The notes: generated from the sequence alone by a model not told the origin. Positions 10,131 to 24,004 are shown, counted from the first letter of the stretch. The stretch: 64,000 bases of DNA from Thysanoteuthis rhombus (GCA_963457665.1 OY735215.1:28287597-28351596), one strand, 5' to 3'. Numbers and translations are program-made.

Positions 10131-13100
10131 GTAAATAATAAACCACCTTTTGTTTAATGCTGCCCTGTCTGTTTAGATTCTTAAGAGGGTTGATTTTTCT
10201 TGGTAATATGTTGGTTTTCAACTTCCTTGCTTGTTTTGTTTATCTATGTGCCGGTGGTAACTCAACCTCAATAACAATTCACAAAATCTGTTACTTTAAT
10301 CGCCTTTAAAATTATCATCATTATAATCAGAGCTTATAAAAGAATTATAGGAGAATTCTAAGCCCCAAGAATTAATTTCCCAGGTTCAGAGATTAATTTA
10401 AATGGATTCGAAAGTTAAAACGTCAACATTTTTAATATTAATTTCGTTTAGGCTGCGTTTGTTATTGTTTTTTTATCTAATTTTCTAGTGTTGATCATCT
10501 TTCTGGTGATCATCTAAGCTGAATTTATTGTAGATAAAATCTCCATTTATTGTTCGTTTTTTCTTTTTTTTTTTAGTTTTTTTACGTCAGCTACTTTTTA
10601 GGATTTTACACACCACAGACTCTAACTTTGTTTATAGAAGTGTTTTGTTTTGTTTTTTTGTTGTATTCTGGTCACTCTGTGCAAAAATTTGGCAATCTTT
10701 CGATTTGGGCACATGCAGGATTCAACCATTAATGGCTACGGAAAATCAAGGACAAACGCGGAGGGAACAGAGTTTGATTATTGCTACAGATTAAACATTA
10801 AAACTAATTGTTAATTTAATTCAATTTGTATTGATCATTCATTTTGCTCTTTATCCATTTATATTATCATTATTATTTATTTATTATTATATTAATATTC
10901 ATCATATAAAAACAAGTGTACTGGTTGAGAAATGAGAAGGGCTGAGCGTTGGACCAACGGTGACTGGTCCGGTCAGGTTTTCCAAAAGGACATCAGTGTA
11001 GTACGGACTAGTGCAAGTTAGAATCGTCTTCAGTCAAAAAGCATCAGACTAGAATGCTAACATTGTAATACGGATATTTTCAACGAATTCGTACCAATTT
11101 AGTAATTACTTTTTTTTTTTTTTTTTTTTTTGTAAATTCGAATAAATAAACGTTTTATCGTGATTTTGTTTCACTATCGCAAAAAGTGAAACTGTTCATA
11201 ATGAAATGGCGGGTTAACGGTTTTAACGGAACGATGAAGCAATATTAGATCCTGAAATTAGTCACACTCAGTTTCCAACTGAAACTTTAAAAAAAAAATG
11301 ATTTATTCACCAATCTTTCGAATACCCAAGATTCTTAACTATTTAAACAACGAAAAATTGTTGCAACCCATTATACCCCGTTGCTGACATATTTCGTTGA
11401 CAGCCGATGTCAAAAAATTATCAAAAGGCTATAAGAGAACAAATGAAAAAACTTGACTACAAACTTTCTTAATAAAGACATTTAAAAGTTAATCCTAAAA
11501 TCAACTCATTTACTCTATTTAGTCAGTCATACATAAACAGTAAAAATGTTACTTTTAATTAAAAGGTATAATCAGACGACATATCCATTAGATATTAATT
11601 ACAGAAAATGAAATTAAAACCATCTAATTCATCGAAATTTTCGAAAAAATCGATTTCATATGGCAGTGAAATTTGATAAAGATATAATCATGTTAATCTC
11701 AATGTCTATCTCAATTTATGCCTTTTTATTAATAAACATACTTTTAAGAGACTTAGTATGACTTTGGGGGCCACTTCTAGTGGTAAAAGATTGTCCTAAA
11801 ATATTACTTATCTCATTTAAAAGTATTATTGTATTACTTGAATTAAATACTAGTACAATTTCAGTGACAATATTCAAAACTGCAGTGTTGACATTCTCCA
11901 CTGATGCCTTTTCGACTGAATGCAATTGTAACTTGTTGTAGTCCATACTACACAGCTGTCTTCTTGGCTGATGCTTTTTGTCTTGATGCCTTTTGACCTG
12001 GATTTGGAATTTGATAAAGACACAATCATGCATTTTGATAAAAATTTATGCTTCTTAGAGGCTTTGCATGACGTTTCCAAAGCAAAGACTAACGTATTAT
12101 TTTGGGTGTAAAAAAATTGTCCTAAAATATTACTCATTTCATTCAAAAGTAATTATCTATTTACTTGGATTTTTAAAAATTTATTATCACTTATTCTTTC
12201 TGAGGGATATCACCATAAAACTGTTTTATTCATTGAAAATTCACAAAAAAATACAAAGTTGAATTACTTGATTTGTACTTATTCAATTAAAATATTCCTA
12301 CCGCAGTGTTGACATTCCGGACTGACGCCTTTTGTTGTCACTTGCAGTAGTCCATACTGCATTGTTTTCCTTATGATTGATGCTTTTTGTCTTGGATTTA
12401 GGCCAGCATTTCCACCCTGTGAAAACCTACAATTACTACGGAAACAACTTCACAGCGCTCAGAGAGTGCATATCTCCACCTACTTTGTTGTCAGAAGTAG
12501 TGAATAAACTTCCAATTAATAAATCCAATATCAAAAATATAGGTAAAAACAATTCTGAAAAGAAATTTTCAGTGTGAAATCAGCACATGATTATTAATAA
12601 AAAAGATGAAGTTTCTTTTCATTTTTTCCCCGATCAAAATCCTAAATTATGATAAATCCAATAAAACTAAGCACATGCCGGGAAGAAGAATTTTTTTCTT
12701 AATTTTTGTGTTTCTTTAAATCACAAAGGAAGACTTCCCTTTTAGCAGTTCCTGGATATCTTCAAAAAAAAAAAAGTGAACACAATATCTCTAGGGATAC
12801 ATCTGCAAAATGTGTAAAAATGAACAAAGGCATGAAAATGAAATTAATCCAGAATTAATAAAAGGTGAGGTAGTAATTTTTTTTTTTAATTGTTGTTCTC
12901 CAAAATTTGGAATGGAAATTTTTTTTTCAAATGTATCCTATAATAAAATAAGTATTGAAATTTTATTAAATTGAATACTATGCTGATTTTTGTCAGATTT
13001 TTAAAACTTCTCGTGCGTCGATTTCATGCTGAATTTTCTGTCCATTTTGTTTGTAACTCTAGAAACAAAATGGAGACTAATACGGCCCAATATGTCTTGT

Positions 13101-16100
13101 CGCATTCGTAAGATGTTTTTGTGTTTGGTTGATTTGATTTGATTTTTACATCTAATCTCCCAAGACTGAAGCATCAAAAGTTTCTGGTTTTTTAGGCTCC
13201 AACTCTTTGCCCCATTAGTCAGAGATCTGGAAAATTATTCTAAGTAACAACAAATGTTCTGGTGACTACTTGCAAATAACTATTCCCAACCTATTCTTCA
13301 ATAACAAACACCTGTATAAATTTTTGTGACTGAATTTATTTTGCTTTTTATTTTCTGTCCTAGAATGAGGAAATCTCCAAGCACATCAGAAATGCTATCA
13401 AGAAAGAAAAACTTGAGCGGGAGTACAAGCGACATATTGGCTCTGACATCTCAGCTCAGAATCGGATGCTCAAAAAGATCAGCTCAAATAAGAACAGATA
13501 CAACATTGTGTCACAGTTCAGGACAAAACAGCTTGATAAGATTGATGAAATAGACAATGAAGAAGCTGAAGCCAGCAAGAAAGAAGAGAAAACAGAAGAA
13601 GCAGAAGGCAGTGAAAAAAGAGAGAAATTGTTTTGCCTCTATGACATGGAGCAGGAGAATATAACATGTAATCTGGTGAGAGCTTTTATAACTATTATTT
13701 TTTATGTTGATATGATCCGTGATATTGATAGTCAGGCTTTATTAAACAAATATGTCAAAACTTAATTTCACCTATAAGGTGATACCCTAAAGTTTGAGGA
13801 CAAATAATGATTTCCTCAGAGAAATAAGAACATTGATTGAAAATAAGGTCCTTTATTTCCTGGTGGAATGATTTTGAGAGTTTGGTGAAATATTTTTGTA
13901 TGTTTCAGTTGAAGTAGAATCTATAATAGACTGAATGCAAGGAAAATAAAGAGAAGAATATTTCAATCTTTAAAAATAAAGTTTATGAATTAAATATACA
14001 GCTATTTATCTATTATAAACCTGAAATTTATCAATTCCTTTCAAAATAGATTACTGCAAGTTGACTAGATAATATTATTTGGTATTTTTGGAGATGGGGG
14101 ATGCTCTAGGTAACCTTACTTAACTCCAATTCAAACATCAAATTAAACAAAATGAGTTACTGTCTTGTGAGAATTGGTAAAGCAGTCGGTTTTGTCAAAC
14201 TTTCAGAGTTGATTTTATTATTGCAAATTGTCAGATCTGGAATTTAAGATGTGTGATTTTCAGACACAAATAACTGAGAGTGAAAAGAAAGAGTGATTCT
14301 GTGACGTCATGTCGTGTCAACTCGCTTCTGAGTTCTTGGTATTTTTTTTTGTAAACATTGCATTTCTGTTATGAAAAATATTATTTTTATATAATAAGAA
14401 GTATATATATTTTATTCATTTTTCTTTTTTAGGTGAAAGTTATTTTGGTATCAAGGACGTTATTGAAACAGTTGATATAATAATAGAACCATTTAAACAA
14501 TATGAAAACAAGAATTTTAGAAAGGCAGTAGATATTTGTCTGACTTAATTATAATTACAAATAAATTACAATTTTCAGTACTGTTTCTGTAGTGCAGTGG
14601 TCGAGGCTTTTCTTTTCTTTCTTCTGTAAAATTCCTACTATTGAGTTTTGACTTCATTTTTGTATGTAACAATGACCAGAAGAAAAAAGAGTGACGTCAT
14701 ACATGAATTACAGTGCCATACGCAAAAAATCATGACAAATTCACTCGCACTTCTTAAGCCCAAATCAGGTTCTGCTAAAGTTAGCAAATCCCATTTACAG
14801 AAACTATTAAGAAGTTGAAATTAAACATGTAGTTTTGGAATAGTATTGTATGAAGAAATGAATTCTGTATTGTTTACCTTTTAGATTTTAATGAAGCAAG
14901 AGAGTTTGACCCTAGTGCAGCCAAGCTTGTATTTTTTTTCTGGGCCAAAAGCTTTCAATACACTTTATTATGACATATTCTACTGATAATCTGTTCCGCA
15001 TACTTACTGCAACTATTACATAAATAAGTATATAAATCTTACATTTGAATATAACTGGGATTTCAACTGGTCCTGCTAGAAATTCCATCAGGAGTTGTCT
15101 CCCTTCTCGACTTATCTCCGCTGCACGAGAATCTTTGTACAATCGATATTTACTAAGATTAGTCAAGTCTATCACCGGGCTAAATGAAAGAACATTGTCT
15201 TGTGTCCATCTTCCAAGTGGAAAGAGTTGATTTGTTTGGAAATTCTGCATTCATAATCCTGATTTTTACCTGAACTTCAACCACTGGAGCCAGTGGGAAA
15301 TTCACAACTTAACTTTTTGCTTCATTTGATTGCGGAAATCATGCCAAATTTGAGGTTATTCAAGAATTTCAGTACAAAAGAGAGCATTTCTTTCCTTTGA
15401 AAACAATTCCATAGAAAAAAACTGAAGGATTATTGCTGATTTTAAAGTTTCCTTTCATAACATGAATTATTTTTTTAATCAATAGTTACTCAGTCTTTGC
15501 ATTTTGAGTCCTTTGGTTTATTTATTCAATGTTGTTTTTGGAGGTTTTTTATGATCTAACCTATTGTACATAGAAATATGTCTGCCTCACACACACACAA
15601 AATCCATAGTTTGATTCTCGGTATGAGCGAAGAGTGTGGAAAACCCTTCATTACAACTTATTTCTCTATGCTCTCAGCAGCTAATCAAATACACTCTTAG
15701 CTGTGTGATAAGGGTGGAGCTATCCCTTCAGTAGACTCTCATCCTGTCAAGGAGGTGGTCTTAAAAACTTATAAGTATAAAGAGCTGATCTTGACCAGAC
15801 TTGAGACTTACAAGGATCACTAATCTGACACATGCAATAGAAACCAGAACTTTGTCACTGTCAGTCATACTCCCTTTGGAATGTCTCTCTAGACTCAGGC
15901 GCTTTACTTTATATCATAAAACACTTCGAGGTATGCATTAACAGGATTTATACAGAGATGGGGAATTTTGATTACTGTGAATTTACATTATTCTGTCTAA
16001 CAAAGGTTCCTCAGATATCTCCTAAAGTAATTTTTATAAGTGTTCAAGGATCCTAACACTGTATTGTTGGTGGCTTTTAAGGTGAATAACACTATTACCC

Positions 16101-17723
16101 ATATACAATAGGCCAAGATTATCTTTGTAATGGTCTGTGTCTACATTTGCTTTTCTTTCCATCTTGAGTGTCTGATCATTCTACGTCTGCTTTCAATGAA
16201 TTCCTGTCAAATGTTCATGCCAAGGAGTCAGACTAATTACAAATTCATATTGGGACATGAAGCTGCTTCTTATGTCAACAAAAACACTTGGAGTGATCAC
16301 TACTACAGTGCAAATTGTTCAACATTGATCCAATAGGTTTAGGTCTGGAGATATTGATTTCAGTAATAAATCTGAATGATGTAGAATTTTTGACAGCAGT
16401 GGTCAACAACCCTCAAGCACTTTGAGCTCATTCTGGAGACTTTGCGACTTCAACAGAGACCATATCATATCATTTCAAGCCAATAGAAAAAGTTGATAGG
16501 TCGGAAAAACGGATCCCACATGAACTGAATAAAATGCTCCACAATTTTCAGATCCCACACCTTTCAGCTGACTATGTCTAAGCTTAGAGAATCAGGATAT
16601 GAAGTCTTTCAGTATCCTCCACATTCATCTTAAAATTCCTCCTACAGATTATCTTTTTGAGCATTATTAACTTCATATCTGCACTAAAAGGTTCTATAGT
16701 GAAGCATAATTGGTGATTCATTTAAATTGATGACAACTAAACCTAAGAAATTTTATAGATGACATATCATCATTAGAGGATGGTTGAGAAAAGGTTATGG
16801 CTTCAAATGGGTCATATTTTGACTTGATATTTACCTTCTTTCTTTTTATTTTTTTGTCTGTGTCAACCTTCATTTCACTATTCAAAAAAAGGACATATGT
16901 AACCACCTAATATTATAAATATTATGTATTGAGAAACTAGAATCCCTTCATTTAAATTATTTATATTTATGTACTAACCCCAAAAACTAGATATCTGAAA
17001 ATTTCAAGTACATTTTCATCTCATTATATTCCTTGATGCTCTTTCTTTTAGGTTCCTGAAGAGGAAATTGTGACTTGCAACTCTGTTCCAATGATCAAAG
17101 AAAAGGTGACATCTCCAATGAGTGACATTGATAAGGCTTATGTTTATGACTTGTACTACATCAATCAACCACACTTCAATTATTCCTGGCTGGAGGACAT
17201 AACTTGTGTTGATGTCTACAGACAAGATAACATTTTTCTCAATGACCAATATTCAGACCCAGAAGATGTCTACGAGGATGATGATGATGATAGTAATGAT
17301 GAGAATAACTGGCGAAATGATTATCCTGATGAAGACCCACACTTTTATGATCCGGTGAAATTTGATGACAGCGATGATTATCCCAAAGGTCAGTATGGCT
17401 CAATGGTTTGTAAGAAGGCCCTGTTTGCTTTTGCAAGAAGCTAGGAGAATGCAATCAAATGATTGAGTAAATTTGATGTCTTACTCATCCAACACACCAT
17501 AAATGGCTAAATATTAAGCGTGCACTATCTATTACAGTGTTTTTCATTATGAATCTGTTCCTTTGTAAAAATTGCATTCATTAGTATGTATAGATTTTTC
17601 ATGGTTGAGAAAGACTGATCCAAGTTTTGAATTTCTTCTTTGCTTTTAATATTTTAAGATTTTTGTACTTGTGTGTGCAATTCTGTCAGTTAAAATTGTG
17701 ATAGTTCTCAGAGGAATGCAGAG

Positions 17724-17767
<44 letters not shown>

Positions 17768-20374
17768 TATGAGGATGTAATTGATTTATTCAATATTCTT
17801 ATTTATGTTGTCTTTTTTCCACTAGCTCTCTATAATTAAGGGGGTCTTACATGCCATCAAATACAGGAATTCAATAAGCTTTCTCCCTCTGACCCACTAT
17901 CATGACTAAATATGGTCTGAAGTTCTTTCAATCATTCATCCTCATTTTTGACTAATATACGCTAGTATGAATCTACATTCTGTCACTACTCTCTTAGAAG
18001 TAAATTGATAGGATTAGATTCAAATAAAGTAAAAATCATGAGCTCAGCAGTGACATCAGAGACTGCCATTCAAAGTAATCTGCCAGTCACTGTATTTCTC
18101 ATCATGTAATGAGCACCAATATAATACACATTCATTATTTGGTTAGTATCTAATTATGAAATTTTCTTTCTATTAGTTATCTCCCCATCGACCAAGTTTT
18201 CATAACCGCTTGCAGGGTACAAATAGTTAATCCAGTCTGGAATAAAGTTAAGGATTATTTAGACAACAAATCTTCGGACCATCAGGTATGGGTGGGTCTC
18301 AGTCACTTCTCCTATTCCAAGTCATTACCTGTATGATTTAATGCACAGGGTGCATTTTTAACCATTTCAGAGTCATTGACGAGATAATTTGTGTTATAAC
18401 AGAATGTTATTCTTTCAGAAGACAACAGCATCTCTTTGTGCTAACAAATGAAATTTGTTAATTTGATAATTTAATTTAATGATAATAAAATTTAATAGTA
18501 CATGTTGAAGTGATGAAGACTTCCTATTTTCGTTATTTTTTTTATGAGAAAAAGCCAGCATTACGAGTCGTAACATCAGGAAATATACTTAGCAGCAAAC
18601 CAGTTTGAGCAATGGGGGGGGGGGGGTATGGCAAGAAATAAGGCAAGTAATTTTGGGTAGGAGGGAATGCTCACATCATGCATGAAATAAGGCGAGTAAT
18701 TTAGTCAAAATTGAAAAATAATGCTTTAGAGTAGGCATCTATACAAAAGATGCATTGGTGTTGAATTTAAAAAAATTTTTTTTTTTTCACTTTTGCAGAT
18801 GACTTCCATGTAGCAAAATCAGATGACGACGATGATGATGATCTGGCTGCAAAATTAGAACGCTGTTTTCTTGGTAAGTGTAAGACTGCTTGGTCATGAA
18901 CAAAAAAAACTAAACCATTGTCCTTTGGGCCAGCTACCCTATGTTTCCTTAAGATCACTTCTCAGGTTCCAAAGCTTTGTATCAAATAGGAATAACACAT
19001 GAATAGAACTTGAATTATTATTCAAATCTATGCCCCCCCACACACACACACACACACACATCTTCACATGTGCTAGGACCCATATTGAGAATTGCTGCTG
19101 TAGGTTAATGATTCCATCTTCCCTGCAAAATGAAAAGTCAATGAACCACTAAAAAGCCAGATTCACTACTTATTTAATCTGTGTGTGTGTGGGGGGGGTT
19201 ATTTACTGATTTATAGTATATCAATATTGTAAGCTCCCTTCTAAACTTGTTTCACTAAATCTGACCGACCAGGATACCTCAATAACATACCTTCCAAGTC
19301 TTACGCATTCTGCAACATTCTTGTGCTCACACTTCATAAAAAGTTAATTTCCATAGCTGATATGCCCTGAAACACTATTTTTGTCCATCTTGAATTCATG
19401 ATTTTCAAAATTCAGACTCCCATAGAAAGCCACCTTCAATTTTCCTCCCTGCGCTTGAATTTTTTTTTTTTTTTTTTTTTTTTCAATCATCAGAGGCACA
19501 ACTACAAATACATTGGGCCATCAATCCATCTGCAGCCTATGATATAAGCAGTATCTATTTTACGTGATAAATTATTCATTTTTCCACATGATCACCTTTT
19601 GTCAAAACACTCAATTCAGTGACAATTATTGAATCACATCAACCAAACAGTGTAACTCCAGATCAAAATTACACATCAGGCTAATTGAACCACATAAAGA
19701 AAAATTACTGAATCCAATAAAATAACTATTTTCAATCACAAATTAACCCCCCCCCCCAAAAAAAAAACAGTTTAAAACCTGCAACATTTACTTAATTTTT
19801 AATTGCATTTGGCAGCATTTGTTTCAGTAATAAATCTATTTGTTTCCAATTGGGATTTTTTTTTTAAGGACTGCTTTTCTCAAGGCTAGGCACATTTTCA
19901 TTTTATATCTATTTGTGTTCCCTATAAGTTATAGGCCATAACTCTATGCTCGCAATGAGATTTTTAAAATGTTTTTAAATTGCGAATGCTTTTTCTCCAA
20001 CATCATTTTTATTTTGAGAATTCTTCTTTTAAAAATTATGCCATAGTGTGAAGTGTGGAAAAAAAAAATTCTCCTTTCTTCACCCACTCTATGTATCCAT
20101 CCTTTCTGGTCTGAACCAAAAACTCTTGATCGCAATTAAGAAATCGCAAATAATGATAATAATAAAAGCCACAAAAGCTTGTTGACGATTCCATAACCCT
20201 GTATAATGAAACTTTCTTCCCTTTCCTGCAGGTAAAGATGATGATGATGAGGATGAAGAAGAAGAAGAACGTTACAACTATGATGAGTGCAGTCAGTATT
20301 CTTGGGGTTATCCCAGACACACATCTTATGAAAATTACATGGAAAGAGTTCTTAAGGAACTAAGTGACACCTGA
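9966..20374 (+). CDS. SLC7A6OS: SLC7A6OS / Iwr1, RNA polymerase II nuclear import adaptor
   Basis: Five coding exons (9966-10130, 13364-13675, 17052-17388, 18799-18873, 20232-20374) join in frame to 343 residues; the human protein is about 309. In yeast and animals Iwr1 binds assembled RNA polymerase II and takes it into the nucleus. Seen: a basic N-terminus with AAIVRLKRR, as in the family; a charged middle; then DKAYVYDLYYI at about residues 186-196, YSDPEDVYEDDDDD at 226-239 and ENNWRNDYPDED at 243-254, the Iwr1 signature region. The C-terminal half is very acidic, with Asp/Glu runs in exons 3-5. The start codon is the first ATG of exon 1. A polyadenylation signal follows the stop by about 60 bp. 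Confidence 0.94.
10131..13363. other. SLC7A6OS: SLC7A6OS intron 1
   Basis: 3.2 kb. Apart from the composite repeat at 10920-12400 I see only homopolymer runs and AT-rich unique-looking sequence. Open frames of 60-100 codons lie inside the repeat and do not resemble proteins. Confidence 0.6.
10920..12400. repeat. Composite dispersed repeat with a ~340-bp tandem duplication
   Basis: The segments at about 11660-12005 and 12003-12400 are diverged tandem copies (aatttgataaaga, ttgtcctaaaatattact, gcagtgttgacattc, gatgctttttgtcttg, about 340 bp apart). Parts recur near the right end of the window: 63650-63740 shares the atgcaattg and ccatactac blocks, and 63240-63290 shares aattcaaataaataaa with 11136-11150. 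Satellite-like; no recognisable coding content. Confidence 0.6.
13364..13675 (+). CDS. SLC7A6OS: SLC7A6OS coding exon 2
   Basis: 312 bp, phase 0-0, acceptor tgtcctag, donor gtgagagc. It encodes residues 56-159: NEEISKHIRNAIKKEKLERE, then RYNIVSQFRTKQLDKIDEID (related to the RYxVxxxxR segment of the family) and an acidic Glu/Lys-rich tail. Confidence 0.92.
15575..15800 (+). repeat. tRNA-Val(CAC)-like SINE copy, plus strand
   Basis: gtctgcctcacacac, then agtttgattctcggtatgag and gtggaaaacccttcatta match, on the opposite strand, the two copies at 33822-34160. B-box-like gtttgattctc is visible. The head is truncated and diverged. Confidence 0.6.
16210..16700. repeat. Dispersed repeat family E, copy 1
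   Basis: Similar along its length and in the same orientation to 44465-44945: gggacatgaagctgcttc / taggacataatgctgctc, tttaggtctgga, gactttgcgacttcaacag / gacttggggacttcaacag, tcccacatgaactgaat / tcccacatggactgaat, tcagctgact, gatatgaagtctt. The two copies may derive from a coding transposon segment, but I cannot name the family. Confidence 0.65.
17052..17388 (+). CDS. SLC7A6OS: SLC7A6OS coding exon 3 (Iwr1 core)
   Basis: 337 bp, acceptor ttcttttag, donor gtcagtat, ending in phase 1. It carries the diagnostic YVYDLYY and NNWRNDYPDEDP stretches (residues about 189-255) and the first Asp run. Confidence 0.95.
17389..18798. other. SLC7A6OS: SLC7A6OS intron 3
   Basis: 1.4 kb, with a (GT)n run at about 17729-17758 and a g-homopolymer at about 18615-18627. 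No gene or element recognised. Confidence 0.6.
18799..18873 (+). CDS. SLC7A6OS: SLC7A6OS coding exon 4
   Basis: 75 bp, phase 1-1, acceptor tttttcacttttgcag, donor gtaagtg. It encodes DFHVAKSDDDDDDDLAAKLE and RCFL. Being symmetric, it could be skipped without breaking the frame, but nothing here shows that it is. Confidence 0.88.
18874..20231. other. SLC7A6OS: SLC7A6OS intron 4
   Basis: 1.36 kb with poly-T runs (about 19459-19482), a short (CA)n at about 19038-19060 and c/a homopolymers near 19747. Nothing else recognised. Confidence 0.6.
20232..20374 (+). CDS. SLC7A6OS: SLC7A6OS coding exon 5 and stop
   Basis: 143 bp, acceptor ttcctgcag. It encodes KDDDDEDEEEEERYNYDECS and ends MERVLKELSDT before TGA at 20372-20374. 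The acidic run is followed by an aromatic Tyr-rich tail. Confidence 0.9.
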
Positions 20375-20433
20375 AGAAAACTATATTGATGTTAATTTTT
20401 TTGTACATCTTTTTTTTTTCAATCCATTTTGTT

Positions 20434-20439
20434 AATAAA
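20434..20439 (+). terminator. SLC7A6OS: Polyadenylation signal of SLC7A6OS
   Basis: aataaa 60 bp after the stop codon, followed within about 15 bp by ttatctgttgaatggttt, a plausible cleavage and GU-rich region. Confidence 0.75.
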
Positions 20440-23400
20440 ACTTTATCTGTTGAATGGTTTCCAGTTCATTAATATCATTGTTTCATTCAAAGATGGCTTC
20501 TTTTTTTTTTTTTTTTTTTTTTTTACTCACTCTGTATGGAATGAAGCTTTCTCTCCCCACTTGAAAAAAGTGGATCAGTAAGTCCATGGCCTAACATGTC
20601 ATTAACTGAATTTTCATCCTAATTTCTTCACTTTATGCTAGGCTTATATTTTAGTCCACCTTAAAAAAAATTTTTAAAACTGTCGCAGAAAATATACTTA
20701 TGAAAGAAAGTAGATCAAATTACATATGAACACACTCAAGATGAAGAACATGCTTTCAGATATTTTTACAAATAAATTCATATTACCATGCTAATATACT
20801 TTCATTTACCTAATATTTCTAATTATACCAAAGTCTGACTTTGAGCATAAATGGGTTAATATTCAGTACTGAATCAAGTGCATTGACAAGGAAGGAGGTT
20901 ATGTCTGAAAAATGAACACTTGTTACATAAAAAGGTTTTTTGTTTTTCTTCTTTCTTTTCCATCATTACGCCGTGGACTTATAAAATGAGCAAATCATCT
21001 CATAATTGAAGATACTAATTGTGCGATCATGTCATTCATTACTTGAATAATCGAGTACATGTCATGATAATATAGCTTTGACCATGGAATTTTCATAGGT
21101 GGTGACCAGTAAGCATTCCAAATGGAAAGAGAAAAGCAGATTTAGACTCGTGGCACGCGGGATGTTCCAACTATATTGTTGGAAGTGGTCAGACAAATCA
21201 AATAAGGTTTGTCTTTCATCAGCTCCAGATGATTTGAAATAAGGAAGCTCCATCCTTCATTCAACCCCTCTTTCTTCCTATTTTACTTTCTTTTTTTTAA
21301 AATCCAAGGTTCTCAACTACAGAACTATTGATAGAAAGAAAAATTCAGCAAAAATCTACATTTATAGATAGCATAATTCACATTTGCCATCACAACCCAT
21401 AATGGTCAAGTAGTGGGTCAATTGGTTGCTTTGAAGACTCTAGTTTTTAGGGGAAATAAGGTCAAAGGCAAGTAGTTTCATCTTCTCAACTTCCTCTCTC
21501 TCAAAAATATCAAGTAGAATTTTGAGAAGTCTTATATGCTGCTTTCTATTTCTATTCAAGAGAGAAAACTAAAAATTGTAAGGAGGGGGAATTCTGTGAA
21601 TAAAAATCTGATTTTCTTAGATCGTAAAAAACAAAAAAGGCATTTTCAATAGTTTAATATATATATACATATATCATATATATATATTATTATTTTTTAC
21701 TAATTTGTTTGGATTAAAACAATAAAAAGTTCATTAAATCACAAACTAAATAAGCAATTGAAGTTTGTTATTTTTACAATTATCAAAATGACATTTTTTT
21801 TTTTATTATAAGAGTTTTTTTTTTTCTTTTTTTTCATAAAAACAATTCCAGAAAATATTTCCAATATTTCTTTTGTGTTGTTGTTGCTGTTATGAGTGAG
21901 TGAATTGGTATCCAATGATGGTGTCTGTACCTGATGTCAACACAAGAGAACACATCTGAGGCAGAGGCAGATGGAACTCTGTGCAAACACTACAGGGATG
22001 CAAAATCCCACCCAGGAGGCATGGGTGGGAGCTCATTGTGATCTGTAATGACGTATGAAGATCCGGAGTAGAAATTATCGCTCTTGTTGTTAAGAGTAAT
22101 TTTAATTTTTGCAAACTTTTGGATGAAGAGTTAGTGTTTGTGTATATATTTATATATACATATATATATTATATATACATATTTTTTTTTTTCCTTTGAG
22201 AGTTCATTTTTCAGCCTGTATATTCCAGCCATGGTTAAAGTATACACCAGATGAATCTCAAAATGTTTGTTGATAATGATTAGCAGACAAGAATCTTAAA
22301 CTTCCCACAAGGATTCCAGTGCTTCTCAGTCGTTTGGGGTTTTTTTTTCTGTTTTTTTCTCCAAAATTAATTCATTTTTTTTTTTTTATTGTTGCCACTT
22401 TTTCCAATACTTTTGTTTATATCATATAACTGTCAAATGTCACTAATCAACATTGTAAATTTAAACAAAAGTTATTTTCATTCATCTACTGGAGAACTCG
22501 TCGATCACCTACCTTACTTTCTTTTTTTAAATGCTGAACAACGAATGCAGGATGAATCTTCAAATTTCCAACTCGGAATATAGGATTGAGATATAAATGT
22601 AACACGATTGGTATTTGTTTGGAATAGGTTCGCCAAAAAATTGTCAAAGGGTGGTAACTAGTATAGATACTGACATGATAAAACAATGCTGTTAAATCAA
22701 AAATATGTGGACGCGCATGAAGCATTAATTACAGAAATTTTGGAACGAATCAGCAAATGTTTACTTCTCTTTACTTGAATTTGTGCGGAGAAATACTGTT
22801 TGATAGAATAATATTTTCTTCGTCTTTTTTTATATTAATTTCATCTTAGTATTACAAATATAGAAAAAAAAATTCAATTGCAACCCTCACACTAACTCTA
22901 ACTTATATCCCTCAAAGTTAGATTTAATAAAATACAGTTTCAAATGGTTAATTTTTTTATTTTCATTTGCTCTGTAATAGAATAAGTTAGCAGCAGCTTA
23001 GATAATTGTATCTACTGAAGTTATCTCCCTTTTTCGCCGAACCCATTCTGAACAATTACCAAACAATTCCTCCACTAAAACACTTCTCTCAAAATATCCA
23101 ACAAGATAAATACACGTGTGTAAGATCTCCACAAAATAAATGTCTTTTTCTTTCTTTCTTTAACAACAGCATAATGTGCGTGTTTGTATATGTTTCCTTG
23201 TGTAAGTAAGAATGTTTTTGTATAAGAGTAAAGAATTTATACTGGTTATTGGGGGAGGTAACAAAAAACATAAGTATATGATTACAAAAACAGTCTTCAC
23301 TCTTTTCGAGTTGTTTCTCGTATTTAGATTAGGTTCGGGTTTTCTCCTCCCCATCAGTCAATTCTATCTGAAATGAGCAATTTTTAATAAATAAATATCT

Positions 23401-24000
23401 AAGTATAATTACCTTTTTTTTTTTTAAATTACAGATCAAATTCATTTTTTTTTTTCTATAGTTTTTAATCTGATTTTGTATCTTCAATCTTCCTTCGAAG
23501 GTTAATAAAATGAACAAAAATCATCGTTTGCACCACACCTCATCTGAAACTTACTGATTTAAGTACTTGTAAAACAAAAACACGAAAGCGCTTGTGTCAG
23601 CCTAATGAGTATTTTCTTAGCAATCTTAGATGAAAGAGAAGTCTATATAGGAGCTCTGACATAATCCCACTTTACTACTTTTTTTAAATATCAATTTTTA
23701 TAACTATCTATGAATTCAAACAAATTCATTATTTAATACAATGGTTAAAAAAAAAAAAAAAATTGTAAATAGAACTATTTTATAACTGTGCCATCATCAT
23801 GTACAAGACTCAGGAATTTTCATCTTTCCCATCTCAGCCATGCTGACCACGAGTCCTGATTTGATATATCGTTTTTTTCTATCATTCATATTAGATATCA
23901 TTGGAAACTTGCTGAATTTATCGAGTCATTTCCAAAACCTATAAATTTAGATTGTTAGAGAGCGACTCTGCTTCAGCCGAGTAATCAATTATATACTTTT
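20440..24000. other. Convergent intergenic region, no gene recognised
   Basis: The interval between the SLC7A6OS 3' end and the CUB gene 3' end. AT-rich, with short (AT)n runs near 21655-21690 and 22140-22180 and several poly-T runs. No conserved frame. Part of it must include the 3' UTR of the minus-strand gene, whose polyadenylation site I could not place. Confidence 0.55.
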
Positions 24001-24004
24001 TCAC

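Larger units (their letters stand above)
13676..17051. other. SLC7A6OS: SLC7A6OS intron 2
   Basis: 3.4 kb holding a SINE-like copy at 15575-15800 and repeat family E at 16210-16700. The rest (13.7-15.5 kb) shows no recognisable element; the 112-codon minus-strand frame at 14912-15250 has no features I recognise. Confidence 0.6.

Noticed and set aside
13466-13765. 99-codon plus-strand frame as a separate gene
   Set aside because: It is the SLC7A6OS exon 2 frame running on into the intron.
20136-20324. Minus-strand frames opposite SLC7A6OS exon 5
   Set aside because: Shadows of the Asp/Glu codon runs on the other strand.
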